Assembly (NCBI GenBank): GCA_902506565.1
Contig: LR732703.1
Coordinates: 1,446,525 to 1,510,524, forward strand
Length of the DNA: 64,000 nucleotides
Source: Burkholderiales bacterium 8X
Lineage (GTDB): Bacteria; Pseudomonadota; Gammaproteobacteria; Burkholderiales; Burkholderiaceae_C
Direction of reading: 5' to 3'
The notes under the pieces are model-generated. The model made no database searches. It saw only the letters and a program-made list of their open reading frames with translations, and was not told the DNA's origin. This document shows positions 57,367-64,000 of the stretch, piece after piece (the first letter of the stretch is position 1; the number at the start of each line of letters is the position of its first letter). The position numbers were made by a program, and so were the translations under genes.

Positions 57367-57813
57367 TTGAAAGTCGATCTTCGAATCCTCGATGCGCGGA
57401 TGCGCGACGCCTTGCCGGCCTACGGCACCACCGGAAGCGCGGGTCTCGACCTGCGGGCCTGCCTCTACCAGCCGATCACCCTGGCGCCGAATGCCTGCGA
57501 ACTGGTGGGCACCGGCATCGCGATCCACCTGGCCGACCCGGGCTATGCAGCCTTGATCCTTCCGCGATCGGGCCTTGGCCACAAGCACGGCATCGTGCTG
57601 GGCAACCTGGTCGGGCTGATCGACAGCGACTACCAGGGCGAGCTCAAGGTCAGCGCCTGGAATCGAAGCGACGTGCCCTTCGTGCTGCAGCCGATGGAGC
57701 GGCTCGCCCAGCTGGTGATCGTTCCGGTGCAGCAGGCCGAGTTCAACCTGGTGAGCGACTTCTCGCCGACAGCGCGGGGCGAGGGCGGCTACGGTTCGAC
57801 CGGCCGGCACTGA
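57367..57813 (+). CDS. dut: dUTP diphosphatase
   Basis: A 148-residue trimeric dUTPase. The five motifs are seen: [44 protein letters not shown] and the C-terminal arm [15 protein letters not shown] start at 57367. It follows coaBC and the small membrane protein, the usual coaBC-dut neighbourhood. Downstream, 209 bp without a gene contain a GC-rich dyad (CCGGCGC/GCGCCGG, 57838-57860) with no T run. Confidence 0.95.
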   Translation: MKVDLRILDARMRDALPAYGTTGSAGLDLRACLYQPITLAPNACELVGTGIAIHLADPGYAALILPRSGLGHKHGIVLGNLVGLIDSDYQGELKVSAWNRSDVPFVLQPMERLAQLVIVPVQQAEFNLVSDFSPTARGEGGYGSTGRH

Positions 57814-58022
57814 ACGCCACCCGGCTTCGCACAGTTGCCGGCGCGTCCTGTAGGCGCCGGACTGCAGCGAGCCGAATCCTGCGCCCACAGGTAAAGCCTG
57901 GAACTTGGGTCGCCAGCGAGTCTTCGAAGTCCGAGGATGAAGGCACCGTCATCGGAGATCGTTCCGGGACGTTGAGGCATCTACCGGACGCGACCCGCGT
58001 CCGTCATCGAGGAGTACACACC

Positions 58023-58514
58023 ATGAAGATCTCAACCCGCTCGCTATCTCTCTCGGCTTCGGTTCTGGCATTGGCGACGCTCACCGCCTGCGTGGCGCCG
58101 GCGCCGGTCTACCAGACGAGCCGCTATCCCTACCAGGCACCGCAGCCGGTCGCACAGGCGCCTTACGTCGAGTACGGCCAGGTTGCGAACATCGAGGTCA
58201 TTCGAAGCGAAACGCAGGGTACCGGCACGACCGGCGGCGGCGCAGTGGCCGGTGGCGTGCTGGGCGGCGTGGTCGGCAACCAGTTCGGCCGCGGCGGTGG
58301 ACGTGCCGCAGCCACGGCGCTGGGCGTGGTCGGCGGCGCGTTGCTCGGCAACAGCATCGAGGCGAACCGCAATGGTCCGCGCGCCTACGAGAGCTATCGC
58401 CTGTCGATCCAGACCGAGAACGGCGCGTACCGTGCCTTCGATGTGGCCTCTCCGGGCGACCTGCGGATCGGCGACCGGGTGAGGATCGAAGGCGGGCAGA
58501 TCTCGCGCATGTAA
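58023..58514 (+). CDS. Glycine-zipper outer-membrane lipoprotein
   Basis: A 163-residue lipoprotein: signal with lipobox LTAC, Pro/Gln/Tyr-rich spacer, glycine zipper (GGGAVAGGVLGGVVGNQFG and ALGVVGGALLGNSIEAN) and a C-terminal beta domain (ESYRLSIQTENGAYRAFDV). SlyB/Pcp-like. AGGAG lies nearby upstream of the ATG. It stands alone. A second, smaller glycine-zipper lipoprotein is at 31105-31386. Confidence 0.82.
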   Translation: MKISTRSLSLSASVLALATLTACVAPAPVYQTSRYPYQAPQPVAQAPYVEYGQVANIEVIRSETQGTGTTGGGAVAGGVLGGVVGNQFGRGGGRAAATALGVVGGALLGNSIEANRNGPRAYESYRLSIQTENGAYRAFDVASPGDLRIGDRVRIEGGQISRM

Positions 58515-58526
58515 GGTCGGCGGCGT

Positions 58527-59051
58527 TTAGTGCAGGTGCCCGCCAGGCGGTGGCATCGACGGCAGCTTGAAGAAGCCGGTGCCGGCGGTGCCGCGGCCGA
58601 TCTCCTCTTCAGTCGCTGCACGCACCGAGCGCACGGTGAGGTCGAGGCGGATGGCAATGCCCGCGAGCGGATGATTGCCGTCGAGCACCAGGTGGTCCGG
58701 GTACACCTCGGACACGGTGTAGATCGCCTCCCTCGGCATCTCCGCGCTCACGCCGTTCGGCAGCGCCGCGCCGTCGAAGGTCATGCCTTCCTCGGTGCCC
58801 TCCGGGAACAGCTCGCGCTTCTCGAGAAACAGCAGTTGGTCGTTGAAGTCGCCGAAGGCTTGCTCCGGCTCGAGCTGCAATTGCACGCGGGCGCCCGGTT
58901 CGTGCCCCTGCAAGGCGGATTCGATCGCGGCAAAAAGGTCGTCGCCACCGACCAGGAACTCGACCGGATCGTCCAGCACGTCGAGCAGTTCGCCGAGCGT
59001 GTCCTTCAAGGTCCAGGTCAGGCCGACCACGCATTGTTCAGAAATTTCCAT
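58527..59051 (-). CDS. slyD: SlyD-like FKBP-type peptidyl-prolyl isomerase
   Basis: A 174-residue isomerase. FKBP domain with an inserted IF chaperone flap: GVVGLTWTL-type start (here CVVGLTWTLKDTLGELLDV), DPVEFLVGGDDLFAAIESAL, PEQAFGDFNDQLL, and the NHPLAGIAIRLDLTV segment typical of SlyD. The tail ends PGGHLH, so only a vestige of the metal-binding His-rich tail remains. Divergent from the oxygenase gene by 14 bases. Confidence 0.87.
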   Translation of the reverse strand: MEISEQCVVGLTWTLKDTLGELLDVLDDPVEFLVGGDDLFAAIESALQGHEPGARVQLQLEPEQAFGDFNDQLLFLEKRELFPEGTEEGMTFDGAALPNGVSAEMPREAIYTVSEVYPDHLVLDGNHPLAGIAIRLDLTVRSVRAATEEEIGRGTAGTGFFKLPSMPPPGGHLH

Positions 59052-59065
59052 TGAATAATTCTCCC

Positions 59066-60241
59066 ATGGACATTCATCGGTCATCGCCCTTGCTGGGCGG
59101 GCTCAGCCCCTCGCAATTCATGCGGCGTCACTGGCACAAGAAGCCCTTGTGGATCAAGCAGGCCGTGCCCGACATCGTGGCACCGATCGAGCGGCAGGAG
59201 CTGTTCGAATTGGCATCGCGCGAAGGCGTCGAATCACGCCTGATACGGCGCAAGGCCGACGCGAGCTGGACCCTGCGCCGGGGTCCGCTCGCTCGCGCGG
59301 CGTTGCCGCCGTTGAAGCAGCCGGGCTGGACCTTGCTGGTGCAAGGCGTCGACCTGCACCGCGATGCCGCCTACGAACTGTTGCAGCGCTTTCGCTTCGT
59401 GCCCGATGCACGCCTCGACGACCTGATGATCAGCTATGCCAGCAACGAGGGCGGTGTCGGGCCGCATGTCGACAGTTACGACGTCTTTCTGCTCCAGGTA
59501 CGGGGCAAGCGGCGTTGGTCGATCGGCAAGCCGCGCAGCATGGCGCTGGTGCCCGGCCTTCCGCTCAAGATCCTCGCCGACTTCGAGCCGGAGGAGAGCC
59601 ACGTACTCGAACCCGGCGACATGCTCTACCTGCCGCCGCATTACGCCCACGATGGCGTGGCGGTCGGCGACGACTGCATGACCTGCTCGATCGGCCTTCG
59701 TGCGCCGGCAGCGAGACCGCTGGGTGCGGAGCTGCTGTCGCGCATCGCGGAAGCAGCTGCCGAAACGCTCGAAGATGAGCAGGACGGTCCGGGGCAGTTC
59801 GGTGAAGCAGCCTCCGCACTGCGCAAGGGGCACTACCGCGATCCTTCGCAACCGGCATCGACCACGCCAGCGGCGATGCCTGCAGCATTGCAATCGTTCG
59901 CGCGCAACGCGGTGCTCGATGCGTTGCGCAATCAGGATGTCGTCGATCGATCGCTTGGCGAGTTGCTGACCGAACCGAAGCCCGATACCTGGTTCGACCC
60001 GGGCGAGCGACTCGACCCTGCACGCGGCGTGAGCCTCGACCGTCGCACCCGGATGCTCTACGACGATCGCCATCTCTTCATCAACGGCGAAAGCTTTCGC
60101 GCCGCAGGCCGCGATGCCCGCCTGATGCATCGGCTCGCGGATCGACGTTCGCTCGATGCGAGCGACCTGAAGTCCGCCAGCGCACAAGCCATCGAGCTGC
60201 TTGCCGATTGGTGCGAGGCGGGGTGGGCGCATGGCCACTGA
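59066..60241 (+). CDS. roxA: JmjC/cupin oxygenase, likely ribosomal protein L16 arginine hydroxylase RoxA (YcfD)
   Basis: A 391-residue 2-oxoglutarate/Fe(II) oxygenase. Seen: N-terminal FMRRHWHKKPLWIKQAVP, metal ligands His/Asp in GPHVDSYDVFLLQVRG and the third His in PPHYAHDGVAVGDDC, then a C-terminal winged-helix-like part. This matches YcfD, which hydroxylates an arginine of L16. ATG at 59066. The following gene overlaps its end by 11 bases. Confidence 0.88.
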   Translation: MDIHRSSPLLGGLSPSQFMRRHWHKKPLWIKQAVPDIVAPIERQELFELASREGVESRLIRRKADASWTLRRGPLARAALPPLKQPGWTLLVQGVDLHRDAAYELLQRFRFVPDARLDDLMISYASNEGGVGPHVDSYDVFLLQVRGKRRWSIGKPRSMALVPGLPLKILADFEPEESHVLEPGDMLYLPPHYAHDGVAVGDDCMTCSIGLRAPAARPLGAELLSRIAEAAAETLEDEQDGPGQFGEAASALRKGHYRDPSQPASTTPAAMPAALQSFARNAVLDALRNQDVVDRSLGELLTEPKPDTWFDPGERLDPARGVSLDRRTRMLYDDRHLFINGESFRAAGRDARLMHRLADRRSLDASDLKSASAQAIELLADWCEAGWAHGH

Positions 60242-60734
60242 AGCGAATCAGCCGGATCTTGCGCGCGGTCCGTTCGATGGCCGGCATGCCTTTCACGATC
60301 TGCTTCGATCGGCTTTGCAGGAAGCGGCCGGGCAGCAATGGCGCGAGATCTTGCTCTGCGATCCGGATTTCGCGGACTGGCCGCTGGGCGAGCGGGCCGT
60401 GGCCGATGCGCTGCAGGCATGGTCGTCGAACGGCCGCAAGCTGGTGTTGCTCGCTCGGCGCTTCGACGCGTTCGACCGCCAGCATGCGCGCTTCGTCCAT
60501 TGGCGTCGCCTGTGGAGCCACATCGTGGAATGCCGTGCCTGCGACGGTCCGGGGCTGCCGGACGTGCCGAGCGGCATGTGGACGCCTTCGTGGTTCGTGC
60601 ATCGCATCGACGTCGAGCGCGCACGAGGCACGTGTGGCATCGATCCCGCCGGACGAAAGCAGTTGCGCGAGCGCGCCGATGAGTGTCTGAGGCACTCGAG
60701 GCCTGCGTTTCCGGCAACGACGCTGGGCTTGTAA
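60231..60734 (+). CDS. Hypothetical protein coupled to roxA
   Basis: A 167-residue soluble protein. Strand/helix alternation (EILLCDPDFADWPLGE; LVLLARRFDAFDRQHARF) suggests an alpha/beta domain, ending in a cysteine-containing region (VECRACDGP). No family recognised. Its ATG lies 11 bases inside the end of roxA, so it is translationally coupled; a shared or accessory function is inferred. Confidence 0.6.
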   Translation: MATEANQPDLARGPFDGRHAFHDLLRSALQEAAGQQWREILLCDPDFADWPLGERAVADALQAWSSNGRKLVLLARRFDAFDRQHARFVHWRRLWSHIVECRACDGPGLPDVPSGMWTPSWFVHRIDVERARGTCGIDPAGRKQLRERADECLRHSRPAFPATTLGL

Positions 60735-60826
60735 GCCAATGCCGCGAATCTCGCCGTGAGTGGTCCGGAGGGCAGATCGCCCGCCTAGAATTTTTTCTCA
60801 AGACATCATCCTTAGGAGCCAATGCA

Positions 60827-61162
60827 ATGAGAAATTCCAAAACCCTGCTGATCGCATCCATCGTCGCGGCTGCCGCGCTCACGGCTTGCGGCAAGAAGGA
60901 CGAGGCGCCTGCAGTGGTCACCCCGCCGCCCGCATCGGTGACGCCACCCGCCAGCTCGACACCTTCCACCACCACGCCGCCGGCCGATGCCACCACCACC
61001 CCGGCGCTGCCGAGCTCTTCGTCGCCGACCTCCAACGTGACGCCGGATTCGTCCTCGTCGTCGGCTGCTTCGCCCACGCCGTCGCCGGCCGCTTCTTCGG
61101 CACTCGACGCGGCCAATGCGGCGACCGAGGCTGCCAAGAAGGAATCGGCGCCCAAGCAGTAA
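60827..61162 (+). CDS. Low-complexity lipoprotein
   Basis: A 111-residue lipoprotein with signal MRNSKTLLIASIVAAAA and lipobox LTAC. The mature chain is almost only Pro, Thr, Ser and Ala (VTPPPASVTPPASSTP), probably a flexible envelope-surface stalk, with a short helical end (LDAANAATEAAKKE). AGGAG is ten bases before the ATG. A strong terminator follows. Confidence 0.75.
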   Translation: MRNSKTLLIASIVAAAALTACGKKDEAPAVVTPPPASVTPPASSTPSTTTPPADATTTPALPSSSSPTSNVTPDSSSSSAASPTPSPAASSALDAANAATEAAKKESAPKQ

Positions 61163-61180
61163 GCATCGGGCTTGCGAATC

Positions 61181-61209
61181 GACAAGGCCGCCCTCGGGCG
61201 GCCTTTGTC
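61181..61209 (+). terminator. Rho-independent terminator
   Basis: Hairpin with stem GGCCGCCC-TC-GGGCGGCC, flanked by GACAA and TTTGTC so the stem extends. It lies 19 bases after the lipoprotein stop and before the convergent hydrolase gene. Confidence 0.8.
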
Positions 61210-61238
61210 ATTGATGGCGGGGATGCCGGCTCGAACGG

Positions 61239-62015
61239 CTACAAGTCGAGCCAGGCCGAGCCTTCGGCCGCATCGGCGGTGAGCATGTCGCGCTCTGCAC
61301 CACCCAGGGCCTCGGCCATCAGTCGGCGGACGATGTCGGGCCGATTGTTCTGTTCGCTGAGGTGCGCGGCCAGCACATGCCGCAAGCCATCGTGCAGCAA
61401 GGTCCGGGCAATCTCGGCTGCCGCGCTGTTCGACAGGTGGCCGTAGTTGCCGCCGACCCGCAGCTTGAGAAAGGGCGGATAGGCCGAAGCCGCCAGCAAG
61501 TCGACGTCGTGATTGAACTCCAGCAGCAAGGCGTCGACCTTCTGCAGTTGTCCGATCACGTGCGGTGTCACGTGGCCCAGGTCGGTGAGCACGCCGAGCG
61601 TGCGGTTGCCGTCGCTGCACCGAAGCTGAAGCGGCTCGCGCGCGTCGTGCGGCACCGTGAAGGGCCGGACCTGCAACTCGCCGACATCGATGGCCATGCC
61701 GTCGCGGGCCAGCCGAAGGCGGCCTTCGTAGTCGTGTCCGCCGTTGGCGAGCCAGGTCCCCTCGCTCATCCAGACCGGGATGCGGTCGCGCTTGGAAAGA
61801 TTGCGGGCGCAGCCGATGTGGTCGCCGTGCTCGTGCGTGATGAAGACGGCATCGATATCGCTCGCGGCCAGCCCGGCCCGTGCAAGCCGCTTGTCGAGTT
61901 CGCGAATGCCGAAGCCGCAATCGATCAGGAGGCGCGAGGTGCGCCCCTCGCTGCGCGCTTCGACGAGGGTGGCGTTCCCGGTGCTGCCGCTGCCCAGGCT
62001 GCGAAATCGCAGCAT
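61239..62015 (-). CDS. MBL-fold metallo-hydrolase
   Basis: A 258-residue metallo-beta-lactamase-fold protein. Metal motif FITHEHGDHIGC, start SLGSGSTGNATLV, and later LTDLGHVTPHV and NYGHLSNSAAAEI. This resembles the YycJ/RNase Z-like group in which the SGSxGN start is conserved, some being nucleases or phosphodiesterases. ATG at 62015 is preferred to a GTG at 62039. It lies downstream of bamC, with 66 bp between. Confidence 0.85.
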   Translation of the reverse strand: MLRFRSLGSGSTGNATLVEARSEGRTSRLLIDCGFGIRELDKRLARAGLAASDIDAVFITHEHGDHIGCARNLSKRDRIPVWMSEGTWLANGGHDYEGRLRLARDGMAIDVGELQVRPFTVPHDAREPLQLRCSDGNRTLGVLTDLGHVTPHVIGQLQKVDALLLEFNHDVDLLAASAYPPFLKLRVGGNYGHLSNSAAAEIARTLLHDGLRHVLAAHLSEQNNRPDIVRRLMAEALGGAERDMLTADAAEGSAWLDL

Positions 62016-62081
62016 CGTCCGATCAGGCAGGCAGGCCACGAGTCCTGCCGTGGCGAGACTCGCGGGGATGACGAACTTGCA

Positions 62082-63167
62082 TCACTTCAGGTCGTCGGCG
62101 ATGACCTGGACGATGCGCTGCGCGTTGGCGGAGCCCTCCGGCGCGCCGGCTTCGTTCTGGACCGAAACCGTGCTGGCCTCGCCCGCGCTCTTGACGACGA
62201 TGCGGAACTTGAGCGGCGCCTCCGCCTTCGAGCTGCTGAAGAGCTTGCCGAAGAAGCCGGGCTCGCCCTTGTCGGCATTCGGCGTCACGTAGCGCACGAA
62301 GTAGGTTCCGGCGGCGCGGTCGCGGTCCTCGACGGTGAAGCCGGTGCGATCGAGCGCCAGCCCGACCCGGCGCCAAGCCCGGTCGAAGTTCTCGTTGATC
62401 TGGACCACCGGCCGGCCGCCCTCGTTGGCGATGCGCGCGGTCTGGGCCGGAGCCTGGGTCGCCGCGAGGATCTTCGACTGCTCTTGCGAAACGCCGAGCT
62501 TGACCATCAGCCGACGCAGGAATTCGGCCTCGAGTTCGGGATCGGAAGCGCGAGGCTGCCAGCTGGTCTGGTCCTTGCGCACGCTGGTGTAGATCTCTTC
62601 CATGCCGCGGTGGCTGACGAAGATCTCGGTGCTGCCGTCGGGCCGGCGTTCGAGCCGGGTGCGGAAGCGATCGAGTTCGCCGGTCGAGTAGACCGAATCG
62701 ACCAGCTTGCCGAGCGTGCTGCGGATGATGTCCTGCGGCAGCTTGGCGCGGTTCTCGGCCCAGTCGGTTTCCATGATGCCGAGGTTGCGCTGGTCGGTGG
62801 TGAGCAGGAAACCGCTTTCCTGCCAGAAGTCGCGCACCGGTTCCCAGATCTTCTCGGCCGGCCGGTTGACCACCAGCCAGCGCTGGGTGCCCGAGCGCTC
62901 CATGCGAACGTCACCGACATTGCTGACGGCGGTCGGAAGGCCGGGCTGGTTGGTCATGCCGGCCTGGTACGAATTGGCGCTGACCGCACCGCCCGGCACC
63001 GCATAGCGGTTCTCGCGAGAGAGCTGGGTCAGGTCGGGTGGAACCTCGAGGCTCGGCGCCTTGCCGGCGCTCTTGTAGTCGATCTTGTCGCTCTCGAGGA
63101 TCGAGCAGGCGGCGAGACTGGCCACCAGAGCCAGCAGTGCGAATCGCGAAAGGGTGTTCAACGTCAT
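62082..63167 (-). CDS. bamC: Outer-membrane assembly lipoprotein BamC
   Basis: A 361-residue lipoprotein of the BAM complex: signal with lipobox LAAC, the long unstructured DYKSAGKAPSLEVPPDLTQL segment that binds BamD, and two helix-grip domains (WLVVNRPAEKIWEPVRDFW; NENFDRAWRRVGLALDRTG). It is placed after dapA in the same direction with 157 bp between, the usual dapA-bamC order. Confidence 0.93.
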   Translation of the reverse strand: MTLNTLSRFALLALVASLAACSILESDKIDYKSAGKAPSLEVPPDLTQLSRENRYAVPGGAVSANSYQAGMTNQPGLPTAVSNVGDVRMERSGTQRWLVVNRPAEKIWEPVRDFWQESGFLLTTDQRNLGIMETDWAENRAKLPQDIIRSTLGKLVDSVYSTGELDRFRTRLERRPDGSTEIFVSHRGMEEIYTSVRKDQTSWQPRASDPELEAEFLRRLMVKLGVSQEQSKILAATQAPAQTARIANEGGRPVVQINENFDRAWRRVGLALDRTGFTVEDRDRAAGTYFVRYVTPNADKGEPGFFGKLFSSSKAEAPLKFRIVVKSAGEASTVSVQNEAGAPEGSANAQRIVQVIADDLK

Positions 63168-63324
63168 CTTCCTCTTTGGAAATGGGGTGCTCGGTGCGCT
63201 CGGTTCGAGCATCGACAAGCGGCGGTTGCCGCGCCAACCGATTCGTGCGGACCGGGCTGTCGACTCTGAGCGATGTGAAAGCAAAAGGTTGCCGAATTGT
63301 GTTCGAAGGGGTTGCGAGCCTTGC

Positions 63325-64000
63325 TCAATCGTTGAGCAGGCCGCAATCGCGCAGGGCGGTCTCGACCACCGCATGGGCGGCGGGCGAAAGCGGCGTGAGG
63401 GGCAGCCGAAGACCGGCCTCGCAAAGCCCCATGCGCGCCATGGCCCACTTGAGCGGAATCGGATTGGGCTCGACGAACAGATGCTTGTGCAGCGGCATCA
63501 GTTCGAACTGGATCTGCATGGCACGGCGGGCATCGCCGGCGAGTGCCGCGACGCACAGTTCGTGCATCTTGCGGGGCGCGACGTTGGCGGTCACGCTGAT
63601 GTTGCCGTGGCCGCCGCAGAGCATGAGGGCGACGGCGGTCGGGTCGTCGCCCGAGTAGACGGAGAAGCCCTTGGGCAGATCGCGGATCAGCCACTGCGCC
63701 CGCTCGATGTTGCCGGTGGCTTCCTTGATGCCGATGATGCCGGGCACCTGTGCCAGCCGCAGCACGGTCTCGTGCGCCATATCGGCCACGGTGCGGCCGG
63801 GCACGTTGTAGAGGACCACCGGCAGGTCGCCCACCGCCTCGGCGATGGCCTTGAAGTGCTGGTACTGGCCTTCCTGGGTCGGCTTGTTGTAGTAGGGCAC
63901 GACCTGCAACTGCGAATCGGCACCGACGCCTTTAGCGAAGCGGGCGAGCTCGATGGCTTCGCGGGTGGAATTGGCGCCGCAGCCCGCCATCACCGGAACG
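63325..64000 (-). CDS. dapA: 4-hydroxy-tetrahydrodipicolinate synthase DapA, N-terminus outside window
   Basis: The C-terminal 225 or so residues of DapA; the gene continues past the right edge. Visible: [16 protein letters not shown], catalytic-tyrosine stretch [13 protein letters not shown], Schiff-base Lys in [15 protein letters not shown], and [20 protein letters not shown]. It condenses pyruvate and aspartate semialdehyde in lysine and peptidoglycan synthesis. About 65-70 residues are missing at the start. Confidence 0.95.
   Translation of the reverse strand, partial: VPVMAGCGANSTREAIELARFAKGVGADSQLQVVPYYNKPTQEGQYQHFKAIAEAVGDLPVVLYNVPGRTVADMAHETVLRLAQVPGIIGIKEATGNIERAQWLIRDLPKGFSVYSGDDPTAVALMLCGGHGNISVTANVAPRKMHELCVAALAGDARRAMQIQFELMPLHKHLFVEPNPIPLKWAMARMGLCEAGLRLPLTPLSPAAHAVVETALRDCGLLND

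Noticed and set aside
57838..57860. Terminator after dut
   Set aside because: A GC-rich dyad is present but no T run follows on either strand, so termination is not supported.

Overview
The window is a 64 kb piece of a high-GC bacterial chromosome. Gene content and order (pyrG-kdsA-eno-ftsB, bamC next to dapA, RegBA beside a cyo ubiquinol oxidase, orphan tripartite-tricarboxylate binding proteins, an xsc-pta pair) suggest a betaproteobacterium of the Comamonadaceae, most likely Variovorax or a close relative. This is inferred from gene content and style; no database search was run. No rRNA, tRNA, CRISPR array or insertion sequence was seen.

The first 29 kb is mostly a catabolic island for two-carbon sulfonates. 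It opens with a MocR-type regulator (tauR), a taurine ABC transporter (tauABC), a second complete TauABC-like transporter whose binding protein carries a Tat-type signal, and a PLP enzyme resembling sphingosine-1-phosphate lyase at the end of the same run of genes. After a divergent pair of GNAT-like proteins of unknown role come an isethionate-type module (GMC dehydrogenase IseJ, MFS transporter IseU, IclR regulator), two small membrane-protein genes, and a minus-strand operon for a sulfoacetate-type route (IclR regulator, orphan binding protein, CoA-acylating aldehyde dehydrogenase SauS, acyl-CoA ligase SauT, TauE/SafE exporter). Next are a possible clan CD cysteine peptidase and a CobS/CobT-like AAA+/VWA pair. 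The island ends with a third IclR gene divergent from xsc and pta. In this reading taurine, isethionate and sulfoacetate all converge on sulfoacetaldehyde, which Xsc cleaves to sulfite and acetyl phosphate; Pta makes acetyl-CoA and TauE may export sulfite. The enzyme that deaminates taurine is not in the window. Two of the three IclR loci carry the same 15-bp palindrome, GGAAC-N5-GTTCC.

From 29.4 to 31 kb lies a short filamentous-haemagglutinin-like secretion-domain protein with an unusual cysteine-containing C-terminus. A tiny membrane-protein gene overlaps its stop codon, a layout that recalls contact-dependent inhibition toxin/immunity pairs. From 31.1 to 38.4 kb are a glycine-zipper lipoprotein, the RegA/RegB redox two-component system, a SURF1 protein and cyoDCBA, all on the minus strand, followed by a divergent MFS transporter.

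From 40 kb to the end is housekeeping: amiC, tsaE, queG, an AEC transporter, xerD between two tripartite-tricarboxylate binding proteins, a DUF455 ferritin-like protein, gamma-carbonic anhydrase, Hsp33, ftsB, eno, kdsA, pyrG, coaBC, dut, a SlyD-like isomerase, a RoxA-type ribosomal oxygenase, a metallo-beta-lactamase-fold hydrolase, bamC and the start-truncated dapA.
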